DNA from: Sulfurospirillum sp. UBA4058 | GTDB lineage: Bacteria > Campylobacterota > Campylobacteria > Campylobacterales > Sulfurospirillaceae | NCBI GenBank assembly: GCA_002382085.1 | Contig: DFZK01000003.1 | Location: 1 to 64,000, forward strand | Direction of reading: 5' to 3' | DNA: 64,000 bases | Shown here: one piece after another, positions 8,843-16,963 of the stretch | Position numbering within the stretch: position 1 is the stretch's first letter | Layout of the letters: the number at the start of each line of letters is the position of its first letter | Program-made: the position numbers and the translations under genes | Notes under the pieces: model-generated | Told to the model about the DNA's origin: nothing | Seen by the model: only the letters and a program-made list of their open reading frames with translations | The model's database searches: none

Positions 8843-9391
8843 ATGCTATGCGGAATTGACGAAGCGGGGCGCGGTTGCTTGGCGGGACCTCTTGTCGTGG
8901 CGGGCGCGGTACTCAAAGAACCCGTCGCCGGACTGAACGACTCTAAACTCTTAAGTGAAAAGTGCCGCGAAGCCCTGTTTGAGATTCTTTTGGAAAAAAG
9001 CGAATCGAAAATCGTTTTTTGCGATCATCGGATGATTGACGAAAAAGGCTTAAGCAGCTGTTTGAAATACGCTATCGAAACGATTAAAGCACACTTTAAC
9101 ACACACGAAATTTTAATGGACGGCAATTGTACGTTCGGCGTTACGGGCATTTCGACGATGGTCAAAGCCGATGCGCTCGTTCCCGAAGTCAGTGCCGCCA
9201 GCATTCTTGCCAAAGTGTCGCGCGATCGTTACATGTACGATCTGGCACCGCGTTTTCCCGAATACGCTTTTGAAAAACACAAAGGCTACGGTACGGCGTT
9301 ACATGTAGAACGCATTCGCCGATACGGCTATTGCGATATTCACCGCAAAAGTTTCAAACTCAAGCAACTTTCCCAACCGACGCTTTTTTAA
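8843..9391 (+). CDS. rnhB: Ribonuclease HII
   Basis: RNase HII cuts RNA-DNA hybrids and starts removal of ribonucleotides misincorporated in DNA. The 182 residues begin GIDEAGRG (catalytic Asp-Glu) and continue with MDGN and KADALVPEVSAASILAKVSRD, giving the full acidic active site. AAGGAG precedes the ATG by 6 nt. It appears to be a single-gene unit. Confidence 0.96.
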   Translation: MLCGIDEAGRGCLAGPLVVAGAVLKEPVAGLNDSKLLSEKCREALFEILLEKSESKIVFCDHRMIDEKGLSSCLKYAIETIKAHFNTHEILMDGNCTFGVTGISTMVKADALVPEVSAASILAKVSRDRYMYDLAPRFPEYAFEKHKGYGTALHVERIRRYGYCDIHRKSFKLKQLSQPTLF

Positions 9392-9450
9392 TACAATTTG
9401 ATAGCAACTATTAAAATTAAAGTATACTAAAAGCTTTATTGTTCTATTAT

Positions 9451-9475
9451 TTCAATAACTATTATCAATGATGCC
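9451..9475. promoter_or_regulatory. Candidate Fur operator upstream of feoAB-1
   Basis: About 45-70 nt before feoA, the sequence reads TTTCAATAACTATTATCAAT then GATG. It contains TTATCA followed by TGAT in the arrangement seen upstream of exbB at 61845-61859, and resembles the GATAATGATAATCATTATC Fur consensus. A TATACT box at 9424-9429 could be the -10. This would make the ferrous-iron importer iron-repressed. Confidence 0.45.
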
Positions 9476-9519
9476 TCCAAACACATTGATAGGTACTTAT
9501 AGAAATAAAGGAGAACGTG

Positions 9520-9750
9520 ATGGTTGATCTATCGCAGATCGATAAAAATCAAAGAGCGTTGATTAAAAATATCAGCGCACAACACGGTTTAAAAAAACGC
9601 TTACAGTCACTCGGTCTTAACGTCGGACAAGAAGTTCAAGTCGTCGAGACGAGCTTGCAAAAAAATACGATCAAAATCGCATTGGGATTTAGCTCGGTCG
9701 CTTTACGCTTAGATGAAGCCAAAGCGGTCGAAGTGGAGCTGGCTTCATGA
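9520..9750 (+). CDS. feoA: FeoA, small SH3-like partner of FeoB (copy 1)
   Basis: 76 residues with the SH3-like FeoA fold pattern (LKKRLQSLGLNVGQEVQVVE). FeoA supports Fe(II) transport by FeoB at the inner membrane. The ATG at 9520 is preferred over GTG at 9517 because AAGGAG lies 6 nt upstream of it. It overlaps feoB by ATGA. A second, divergent feoAB pair is at 49907-52596. Confidence 0.92.
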   Translation: MVDLSQIDKNQRALIKNISAQHGLKKRLQSLGLNVGQEVQVVETSLQKNTIKIALGFSSVALRLDEAKAVEVELAS

Positions 9751-12014
9751 ATAAAATTACCATTGCCCTCGTCGGACAGCCCAACGTCGGGAAGAGCCAT
9801 CTAGCCAACGCCATCAGCGGTTCCAATCTCAAAATCGGTAACTTTGCGGGCGTCACGGTCGAAAAAGCAACCGCCAAACTTCGCACGGAGGACTATGCGA
9901 TCGAATTGATCGATTTACCCGGTCTTTATTCGCTCGAAGATTTTTCCGCCGATGAAAAAGTGACGAAAGAGTTTTTAGTCAAAGGCGACTACGACCTCAT
10001 CGTCAACGTTTTAGACTCCACCAACCTTGAGCGTAACTTAATGCTAACGACGGAATTGTTGGAGTTAAATAAAAAAATCGTTTTAGCCCTCAATATGGAC
10101 GACGAAGCCCTCAAAGAAGGTATTGCGATTAATGCCGAAGCAATGAGCAAAATCCTTTCCGTTCCGTGTATTCGCGTCTCGTCCAAAACCAAATTCAACG
10201 TCGAAACTTTGGTCGATACGATAATTACCGTTCACGAAAAAGCGTTGGCACCTTCCAAATTGATCTACGGTAGCGAAGTGGAAGATCAACTCCAAACGAT
10301 TACGCGCTTTTTAGAAGACAAACATTTTCATATCGAAGGTTTAAGTTATCGCCAAATTGCCGTCGGACTTTTATGGCAAAAAAGAGAAATCTACGCTATC
10401 GTTCACGATCACCCGCTCTACGTCGAGCTCCAACCGATTCTCAATAATGCGTTGGGACATGTTTACATGTACTGTCAATGCGACGAAATCGACGAAGTCA
10501 TTCATCGCCAACATGCGGCATTTGCCAAAGGGTTATGCACCGAAGTGCTCAGCGTCTCCAAAATTAAAGCGCAAAGCATCACGCAAAAAATCGATGCCGT
10601 TTTGATCCACAAATTTTTAGGCCTTCCTATCTTTATTTTCTTAATGTGGGCACTTTTCCAACTCACCTTTACGCTCGGTGAAATTCCGATGGGCTGGATA
10701 GAAGACGGGTTCGGCTGGCTCGGCGAAACGATCGGTGAAACCATCGACAACGAAGCACTTAAATCACTCATCGTCGACGGTATTATCGCGGGTGTGGGTA
10801 GCGTTTTGATGTTCTTACCGAACATTATCATCCTTTTCTTAGGTATCGCGCTTTTAGAAACGACCGGTTACATGTCAAGAGCCGCTTTCTTATTAGACGG
10901 CTTTTTCCACAAATTCGGTCTTCACGGTAAAAGTTTCGTTCCGCTCGTCACGGGTTTTGGGTGTTCCGTTCCCGCGTATATGGCGGCACGAACGCTTAAA
11001 AATAAAAAAGACCGTTTGCTGACGATGTTTATCATCGGATTTATGAGTTGCGGCGCGAGACTTCCCGTTTACGTTCTCTTTGCCGGAGCGTTTTTTGAAG
11101 AAGACGTCGCCGGAAACGTTTTATTTGCCATTTATATCTTCGGCGCGATTTTAGGATTGATTGCCGCTAAAATTTTACGCGTTACCGCGTTCAAAGGCGA
11201 AGACGAACCGTTTGTTATGGAAATGCCAAAATACCGCCTTCCAAGCCTTAAACTGCTTTGGTTTATGGTCTATTCCAAATCGGTTCTTTACCTTAAAAAA
11301 GCGGGAACGTTTATCTTACTCGCTTCGATGTTGATTTGGTTTATTAGCTCCTATCCAAAAAACGACCTTATCGAAGAAGCGTACGGTGCGAAGATAGAAG
11401 CCCTTCAAGCGACCCAAGAAACGGCGGCGACGGAACAAGAAGCATCCGTAGCGTCCAAAGAAGATTCCGCTCAAGCGCAAGAAGCAACGCCAAACGACGG
11501 TAAAGTCGCTTCCGCCGAAACCGATAAAGAAGCCCCTGCTACGGAGCAAGAAGAGGCAAAAGAAGGCACAAGCGTTGAAGATCAAATCGCTGCTTTAGAA
11601 AACGAAAAACATGAAAAAATCATGGAGCAAACCTACCTCGGAATGGCGGGTAAAGCGGTTGAGCCGTTTTTTGCACCGCTCGGATTTGATTGGAAAATGG
11701 GCGTCGCGACCCTCAGCGGTCTTGCCGCAAAAGAGGTTATCGTCTCAACCTTGGGCGTTTTATACGCACTCGGCGATGAAGTGAACGAAGAAGACGCGTC
11801 GTTGCGCGATATTATCAAAGAAAATATCAGCTTTGCCTCGGCTATGGCGTTTATCGTCTTTGTTATGGTCTACTTACCGTGCCTAGCGGCGACCGCCGTT
11901 TTCTATAAAGAGGCGGAGAGTATCAAACATACCGTTTTATTGGTTCTCTTTACGTTTGCGACCGCGTGGATTTTAGCGTTTATAACGTACCGCGTCTTGC
12001 TCTTAGTGAGTTAA
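9747..12014 (+). CDS. feoB: FeoB ferrous iron transporter (copy 1)
   Basis: 755 residues: an N-terminal G domain (GQPNVGKSH P-loop, DLPGLYSL G3, NMDD G4), then a membrane domain with the two Gate-like halves (FGCSVPAYMAARTL and later helices). FeoB imports Fe(II) across the inner membrane. An unusual hydrophilic insert at about residues 550-620, rich in Ala, Glu, Thr and Gln, follows the helix LASMLIWFISS and precedes the final transmembrane half; it should face the cytoplasm or periplasm as a disordered linker. The FeoB-2 insert at the same relative place is different in sequence. Confidence 0.95.
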   Translation: MNKITIALVGQPNVGKSHLANAISGSNLKIGNFAGVTVEKATAKLRTEDYAIELIDLPGLYSLEDFSADEKVTKEFLVKGDYDLIVNVLDSTNLERNLMLTTELLELNKKIVLALNMDDEALKEGIAINAEAMSKILSVPCIRVSSKTKFNVETLVDTIITVHEKALAPSKLIYGSEVEDQLQTITRFLEDKHFHIEGLSYRQIAVGLLWQKREIYAIVHDHPLYVELQPILNNALGHVYMYCQCDEIDEVIHRQHAAFAKGLCTEVLSVSKIKAQSITQKIDAVLIHKFLGLPIFIFLMWALFQLTFTLGEIPMGWIEDGFGWLGETIGETIDNEALKSLIVDGIIAGVGSVLMFLPNIIILFLGIALLETTGYMSRAAFLLDGFFHKFGLHGKSFVPLVTGFGCSVPAYMAARTLKNKKDRLLTMFIIGFMSCGARLPVYVLFAGAFFEEDVAGNVLFAIYIFGAILGLIAAKILRVTAFKGEDEPFVMEMPKYRLPSLKLLWFMVYSKSVLYLKKAGTFILLASMLIWFISSYPKNDLIEEAYGAKIEALQATQETAATEQEASVASKEDSAQAQEATPNDGKVASAETDKEAPATEQEEAKEGTSVEDQIAALENEKHEKIMEQTYLGMAGKAVEPFFAPLGFDWKMGVATLSGLAAKEVIVSTLGVLYALGDEVNEEDASLRDIIKENISFASAMAFIVFVMVYLPCLAATAVFYKEAESIKHTVLLVLFTFATAWILAFITYRVLLLVS

Positions 12015-12076
12015 GGAGACCTTTAATCGCTTCTTAGAAAAAACACGTTATGATTTGCCCATCGAGGAGTTCTCTC

Positions 12077-13651
12077 ATGGGCAAATATATCGCGCTACTG
12101 TTACTTTCGTATTCACTTTACGCAACCGAAGCCGTCAAGGTCGGCATTTACAACAATCCCCCTAAAATCTTTTTTGATACCGCCAATCGACCGGCAGGCT
12201 TCTTCGTCGATCTCATTGACGCCATTGCGCAAGAGTCTCATTGGGACGTGCATTTTGTGCCTTGCCAATGGGAAGAGTGCTTGCAAAAGCTTGAAAGCGG
12301 AGAAATCGATATTATGCCCGACGTTGCCTATTCCAAAAGCCGTGAAGCGCGTTTTGACTTTAACGACGAAGTCGCTCTTTCAAGCTGGTCGGTCGTTTAC
12401 ACGCGTTCAAAGACTCCCGTGAGCTCTATTTTAGATTTACACGCGCAACACGTTGCCGTCCTCAAAAACAGTATTCAAACCGAAGCCCTCAAACACGAAA
12501 GTGCCCTCTACGATATCAAACCGATTTTTCTTGAAGTCGACAGCTTTCAAAGAGCGTTTGAATTGCTCAAACAAAAAAAAATCGATGCGGCAATCGTCAA
12601 TAATTTTTACAATGAACCCCTTGCCTCAACGATCTCCAAAACGACCGTCGTACTCAATCCCGTCGTTTTAAAATTTGCATTGACAAAAGGAGCCAACGCT
12701 TCATGGAAGCAACGCTTGGACGAAGGGCTAAAAACGTTAAAGAACGATCCTCAATCCGTTTATTACCGAGCCAAAGCGCAATGGCTGGATACGCCGTATC
12801 CAGTCGATAATCCGACGTCGCGGGCTCCGTGGATTTTCGGCTTTGGGGGCCTATTTGTACTGCTTTTGATCTTACTTCTTTTCCGGCTTAAACACCGTTT
12901 GAATACCGCGAGAAAGGCACTGAAAGAGGCGGAACAACTGCTCTTAATCCAGTCACGCAGTGCCGCGATGGGTGAAATGATTACGATGATTGCCCATCAG
13001 TGGAAACAACCGCTCGCGATTCTTTCTACCGTTGCCAACCATATTAAAATAGACGGCGAGTTGGGCGTCGTCAAACCGGAAAAATTTAAAGGTTATTACG
13101 ACGATCTTTCAACTCAAATCGTTGATCTCGCACGCACGATCGATCATTTTAAAGACTATTTAAAGCCGAATAAAGCAAAAGAACAAATCGACGATCCAAA
13201 GACGCTGATCGACATGACGCTTTCATTGATCGGAAAAACGTTTGAAAACGAAGGTATCGAAGTGCGGACAAGCATCCAAGATATACCGCCGCTGTATCTG
13301 TATCAAAACGATTTTATTCACGTCTTATTAAATCTTTTGAACAATGCTCACGAAGCTTTTGCCCATCATTCGGTTCATAAATACGTTGCCGTTCGCGCGT
13401 TCGTTGACGCAAAAAACTGCTTAATCGTTGAAGTAGAAGATAATGCGGGCGGTATCGACAACGAAGTAAAAAACCATATTTTCGAGCCCTATTTTACGAC
13501 AAAAACCAAGAGCAACGGTACGGGTCTAGGACTTTATATGAGTCAAAGTATTCTCAAAAATTACTTTCACGGTATGCTAAGCGTTACCTCGGAGGGTGCA
13601 ATCACTTGCTTTACGATCAGCATACCTTTAGAACATGTGACTCACCCGTAA
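12077..13651 (+). CDS. Sensor histidine kinase with periplasmic SBP_bac_3 domain
   Basis: 524 residues. A signal-like segment is followed by a solute-binding domain (VKVGIYNNPPKIFFD to about residue 240), one transmembrane helix (WIFGFGGLFVLLLILLLF), a HisKA dimerisation helix with MIAHQWKQPLAIL (phospho-acceptor His) and a HATPase domain (LLNLLNNAHEAF, VEDNAGGID, TGLGLYMS). It probably senses an amino-acid-like or other small ligand directly in the periplasm. The start at 12077 follows GAGGAG by 8 nt; an ATG at 12050 lacks a ribosome site. No response regulator is adjacent, so its partner is unknown. The 3' end overlaps aroC by 10 nt, convergently. Confidence 0.87.
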   Translation: MGKYIALLLLSYSLYATEAVKVGIYNNPPKIFFDTANRPAGFFVDLIDAIAQESHWDVHFVPCQWEECLQKLESGEIDIMPDVAYSKSREARFDFNDEVALSSWSVVYTRSKTPVSSILDLHAQHVAVLKNSIQTEALKHESALYDIKPIFLEVDSFQRAFELLKQKKIDAAIVNNFYNEPLASTISKTTVVLNPVVLKFALTKGANASWKQRLDEGLKTLKNDPQSVYYRAKAQWLDTPYPVDNPTSRAPWIFGFGGLFVLLLILLLFRLKHRLNTARKALKEAEQLLLIQSRSAAMGEMITMIAHQWKQPLAILSTVANHIKIDGELGVVKPEKFKGYYDDLSTQIVDLARTIDHFKDYLKPNKAKEQIDDPKTLIDMTLSLIGKTFENEGIEVRTSIQDIPPLYLYQNDFIHVLLNLLNNAHEAFAHHSVHKYVAVRAFVDAKNCLIVEVEDNAGGIDNEVKNHIFEPYFTTKTKSNGTGLGLYMSQSILKNYFHGMLSVTSEGAITCFTISIPLEHVTHP

Positions 13652-14721
13652 ATACGGCGTAAATGCTCCATTTGCGAGCCGAGATTGAGCAGTGCCATAT
13701 CGGCAACGACCAATGCCGCCATCGCTTCGGCAACCACGCTACCGCGCACCGCGATGCACGGATCGTGTCGACCTTTGAGCTGACATGTCAGCTCTTTTCC
13801 TTCGGTATCGATCGTCTCTTGCGCTACAAAAATTGAAGGCGTAGGTTTAAAATAAACCTTACATGTCAACGTATCGCCGTTGCTAATACCGCCTAAAATA
13901 CCGCCGCTTTTGTTCGTCTGAAACCCTTCGGTATTGATAGCATCGTTATTTTGAGAGCCTTTGAGCTTTGAAGCGTGAAAGCCTTCTCCGATTTCGACGC
14001 CTTTGACGCCGTTAATACCCATCATCGCTTCGCATAAAATCGCATCAAGTTTATAGTAGAGCGGCTCTCCCAAACCTTTGGGTACGCCGAGTACGTGTAC
14101 CAACGCGACGCCGCCGATCGAATCATGCGCGTTTTTGGCTTCTAAAATAGCCTTTTTTTGCGCTTCTTCGACACTGGCGTCGAGCGCGTAAATTTCGCTG
14201 GTACCGACGCGATCAAAATCGTATGACGCGGCTTCGATATCGCCGATCGCACAAATGCCGCTTTGAACCTTTACATGTAAAGCGTTCAACATCAATTTTG
14301 CAATCGCACCCGCCGCAACACGCGCCGCCGTTTCGCGCGCACTGCTACGCCCGCCGCCGCGATAATCGCGAAAACCGTACTTATAGAAGTAGGTAAAATC
14401 GGCATGTCCGGGGCGAAAGAGATTTTTCACGTTTTCGTAGTCGCCGCTTTTTTGATTTTCGTTAAAGATGACCATCGCAATAGGCGTTCCGGTACTTTTT
14501 CCTTCAAATACGCCGCTTAAAATTTCGACCCGATCGCCCTCTTTTCGTGCGGTGGCAAAGGCATTTTGACCGGGACGGCGTCGGTCTAACTCGCTTTGAA
14601 TAAACGCTTCGTCGATCTCAAGCCCTGCGGGTACGCCATCCACCACGCATCCGATCGCGCGTCCGTGCGACTCGCCGAATGTCGTAAAACAGAACTTCTT
14701 TCCGAACGTATTGCTGCTCAT
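13642..14721 (-). CDS. aroC: Chorismate synthase
   Basis: Last step of the shikimate pathway: 5-enolpyruvylshikimate-3-phosphate to chorismate with reduced FMN. The 359 residues contain FGESHGRAIGCVVDG, RPGQNAFATARKE and YRGGGRSSARETAARVA, all signature segments. The start overlaps the rnc stop by ATGA, so aroC is the last gene of the TPR-rnhA-rnc-aroC operon. Confidence 0.97.
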   Translation of the reverse strand: MSSNTFGKKFCFTTFGESHGRAIGCVVDGVPAGLEIDEAFIQSELDRRRPGQNAFATARKEGDRVEILSGVFEGKSTGTPIAMVIFNENQKSGDYENVKNLFRPGHADFTYFYKYGFRDYRGGGRSSARETAARVAAGAIAKLMLNALHVKVQSGICAIGDIEAASYDFDRVGTSEIYALDASVEEAQKKAILEAKNAHDSIGGVALVHVLGVPKGLGEPLYYKLDAILCEAMMGINGVKGVEIGEGFHASKLKGSQNNDAINTEGFQTNKSGGILGGISNGDTLTCKVYFKPTPSIFVAQETIDTEGKELTCQLKGRHDPCIAVRGSVVAEAMAALVVADMALLNLGSQMEHLRRIYG

Positions 14722-15401
14722 CGTGTCTCTTTTTTCAAAATTTCAAGTGCCAACATCGCCGCTTTTTGTTGCGCTTCTTTCTTGCTTTTTCCGCTCGCAA
14801 GAGCCAAATCGCGACCGCGCACGGAAACGGCGATTTCAAACTCTTTTTTATGATCCGGACCGAACGAGCGAACGAGCCGGTATTCGGGCGTCATCCCGAA
14901 ATGTGCCTGCGTCAACTCCTGCAAAGTCGTCTTGTGGTCGTGAAAAATAGCATCCATATCGATTTTCGGATACGCCTCTTCTAAGAGTTTGACGGCAAGA
15001 GCGCGCGTGAATTCAAGTCCCGCTTCCAAATAGAGTGCTCCCATAATCGCCTCGAACGCGTTGGAAAGCAAGGAGGGTTTTTCCCTACCGTTGTTATTTT
15101 CCTCTGCCAGCGAGATAAAGATGCATTCGCCCAAGCGAAGCAAGCGCGCTAAAACTTCAAAACTTTTTTCATTAACCAAGGAAGCACGCAGTTTAGAGAG
15201 TTCGCCCTCGGCAACCTCTTTAAATTCGAAGAAAAGATACTCCCCGACGATCAAATCCAACACCGCATCGCCTAAAAATTCCAAGCGTTCGTTATTGTAA
15301 GGTTGTTTGGAACTTTTGTGCGTCAGTGCCTCGATTATCAGGTTTTGATCTTTAAACTGATAACCCAAACGCTTTTGTAACGCTTCTAATCTTTTTTGCA
15401 T
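14718..15401 (-). CDS. rnc: Ribonuclease III
   Basis: Endonuclease for double-stranded RNA, used in rRNA and mRNA processing. Of 227 residues, the first ~150 form the catalytic domain with the signature NERLEFLGDAVLDL, and the last ~70 a double-stranded RNA-binding domain (DHKTTLQELTQAHFG onwards). It overlaps rnhA by 16 nt, and aroC by 4 nt. Confidence 0.97.
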   Translation of the reverse strand: MQKRLEALQKRLGYQFKDQNLIIEALTHKSSKQPYNNERLEFLGDAVLDLIVGEYLFFEFKEVAEGELSKLRASLVNEKSFEVLARLLRLGECIFISLAEENNNGREKPSLLSNAFEAIMGALYLEAGLEFTRALAVKLLEEAYPKIDMDAIFHDHKTTLQELTQAHFGMTPEYRLVRSFGPDHKKEFEIAVSVRGRDLALASGKSKKEAQQKAAMLALEILKKETR

Positions 15402-15835
15402 ACTGTCGACTCCGTAGATTGAATTTTAAGAGCTTCCTCTTTCGCGATTTTATCGCAAGTCTCGTTTTCAAGATGCCCCGCGTGACCTTTCACCCAAATA
15501 CCCTGCACGCGATGCGGCTGAGCAACGCTAAGGTAACGTTGCCATAGCTCGGGATTTTTGACTTTAACAAACGCCTTACGCCGCCAGCCGTCCAACCACT
15601 CGTTAATACCGCGAATCACGTAGCTTGAATCGCTGATCAGCGTCACGTCGCACGGCTCTTTGAGTGTGGCAAGCCCTTCGATGACGGCAAGGAGTTCCAT
15701 TTGGTTATTCGTAGCGTCCGCCTTCCCGCCGCTGATGATCTTTTCCTTATCGCCGTAACGCAAAATCGCACAGTAACCGCCCGCCCCCGGATTTCCTAAG
15801 GAAGAGCCGTCACAGAAAAGAGATATTTTCTTCAT
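15386..15835 (-). CDS. rnhA: Ribonuclease HI
   Basis: Removes RNA from RNA-DNA hybrids such as primers and R-loops. All four acidic residues of the active site can be seen: FCDGSS, NQMELLAV, ISDSSYV and NETCDKIA. It is 149 residues, the family length. It sits beside a second RNA nuclease (rnc) and overlaps the upstream TPR gene by 26 nt. Together with rnhB at 8843 the organism has both RNase H types. Confidence 0.96.
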   Translation of the reverse strand: MKKISLFCDGSSLGNPGAGGYCAILRYGDKEKIISGGKADATNNQMELLAVIEGLATLKEPCDVTLISDSSYVIRGINEWLDGWRRKAFVKVKNPELWQRYLSVAQPHRVQGIWVKGHAGHLENETCDKIAKEEALKIQSTESTVCKKD

Positions 15836-16856
15836 TCTCTGTTTGAATCAATTTGGATTGAATCGATGCGGTATGAACGCTATGGCATTGAGGACATCGG
15901 TAAAAATGGATCGGAAAAATCTGTTTGCATTCGCGACACACGTACTCAAACCCGACGGTTGCTTTCGTAAATTCAAGCGTCCGCAAACGCATCATAACGT
16001 CCAAAGCAAAAGGAACGTCCGCATCTTGGGGAGCGTAAGGCAGTAAGCCCCGCGCCATCGCGACGTAACGCACCAACGGCTCGCTTGAAGTCGTAATGTC
16101 GTACACCATAGGATCGACGTACCATAAAAGATCGATCATCTCTTCAAAAGGAAGCGTCTCAAAGAAACGCTTTTCGATGGCGATACCGTTTTCTTGCATG
16201 TGCTCAAAAAGTTTGCGACGCAAAAAAGGCGCTTGTTCGCACAACGCTAAAACGCGCTCGATTTTGTCGTTTTCTTTGAGGTTTTTATCCTTCAAAAGCC
16301 CGAGTGCTTTCAAATAGGTCCTCTGAAGCGCGACGTTCGCACCGAGCTCTTCCAACGAGTCCAAAACTTCTTCGGCTTTGACGTACTCTTGCAATTGCTC
16401 GTAAGCGACGCTTAGGTATTTCAACGATTCTTGATTTCGAGGGTGCAAGCGCAAAGATTCCAAAAAGACTTCGGAGCTTCGACGTAAGAATCCCGCTTTA
16501 AAGTAGGTTTTCCCAAGCGTCGAGAGCAAATACTGCTTCTCGTCTTTGCCTTTAACGCGTTTGAGCGTCACCAAATAGATATTGATCGCTTTTTCGTAAT
16601 CGCCGCCTTTGGAATACGCATGCGCAAGCAATGCCAAAGACTCGAGCGGAATCGACGCGTCTTCAAGGAGTTTTTTATATTCGTTTTCGTCGGTCACGAT
16701 CTCAAATTTTTTGACGAATTTTTCGATACTTTGTTTCTCTTCTTTATTTTTAAAAACGCCCCACCAATAGTTTGCGAACGAAATCACGAAAACAATCGCG
16801 AACAAAATAATCACGCCGAACAACGGATCGCGATACGCTATAAAAAAATTATCCAA
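15810..16856 (-). CDS. Membrane-anchored TPR protein with C-terminal zinc ribbon (LapB-like)
   Basis: About 348 residues: an N-terminal transmembrane helix (GVIILFAIVFVISFANYWWG), several tetratricopeptide repeats, and a C-terminal CxxC...CxxC metal-binding ribbon (CREC, CPQC). The same order of parts is found in LapB/YciM, which controls LpxC turnover and lipopolysaccharide synthesis in enterobacteria; that role here is only an inference from architecture. There is no ATG. Two in-frame TTG codons lie at 16862 and 16856; the second is chosen because AAAGGG ends 6 nt before it. A TTACATGTAA palindrome overlaps that ribosome site. Confidence 0.72.
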   Translation of the reverse strand: MDNFFIAYRDPLFGVIILFAIVFVISFANYWWGVFKNKEEKQSIEKFVKKFEIVTDENEYKKLLEDASIPLESLALLAHAYSKGGDYEKAINIYLVTLKRVKGKDEKQYLLSTLGKTYFKAGFLRRSSEVFLESLRLHPRNQESLKYLSVAYEQLQEYVKAEEVLDSLEELGANVALQRTYLKALGLLKDKNLKENDKIERVLALCEQAPFLRRKLFEHMQENGIAIEKRFFETLPFEEMIDLLWYVDPMVYDITTSSEPLVRYVAMARGLLPYAPQDADVPFALDVMMRLRTLEFTKATVGFEYVCRECKQIFPIHFYRCPQCHSVHTASIQSKLIQTENEENISFL

Positions 16857-16866
16857 ATTCAACCCT

Positions 16867-16876
16867 TTACATGTAA
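16867..16876. repeat. TTACATGTAA palindrome, intergenic copy
   Basis: This is the one exact copy of the palindrome outside genes. It lies 11 nt upstream of the TTG start of the TPR gene, and its last bases merge with that gene's AAAGGG ribosome site. Other exact copies are at 14271, 22299, 29308, 46119, 54100, 59825, 61702 and 63743. Confidence 0.7.
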
Positions 16877-16951
16877 AGCACCCTCACCGGAAAAAATACG
16901 CGATGAGCGATCCTTACTTTTTAGAAAAGAACTCTATTATACCAAACTTGC

Positions 16952-16957
16952 TATAAT
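16952..16957 (+). promoter_or_regulatory. -10 box close to dnaG start
   Basis: A perfect TATAAT ends 6 nt before the dnaG ATG at 16964. If used, transcription would start at or next to the ATG, giving a leaderless message. No Shine-Dalgarno sequence is visible before the ATG, which agrees. Confidence 0.45.
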
Positions 16958-16963
16958 TTACTT

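Noticed and set aside
11316..11585. 89-codon ORF opposite feoB-1
   Set aside because: Produced by the low-complexity insert read in reverse (Phe/Arg/Gly-rich); no independent support.
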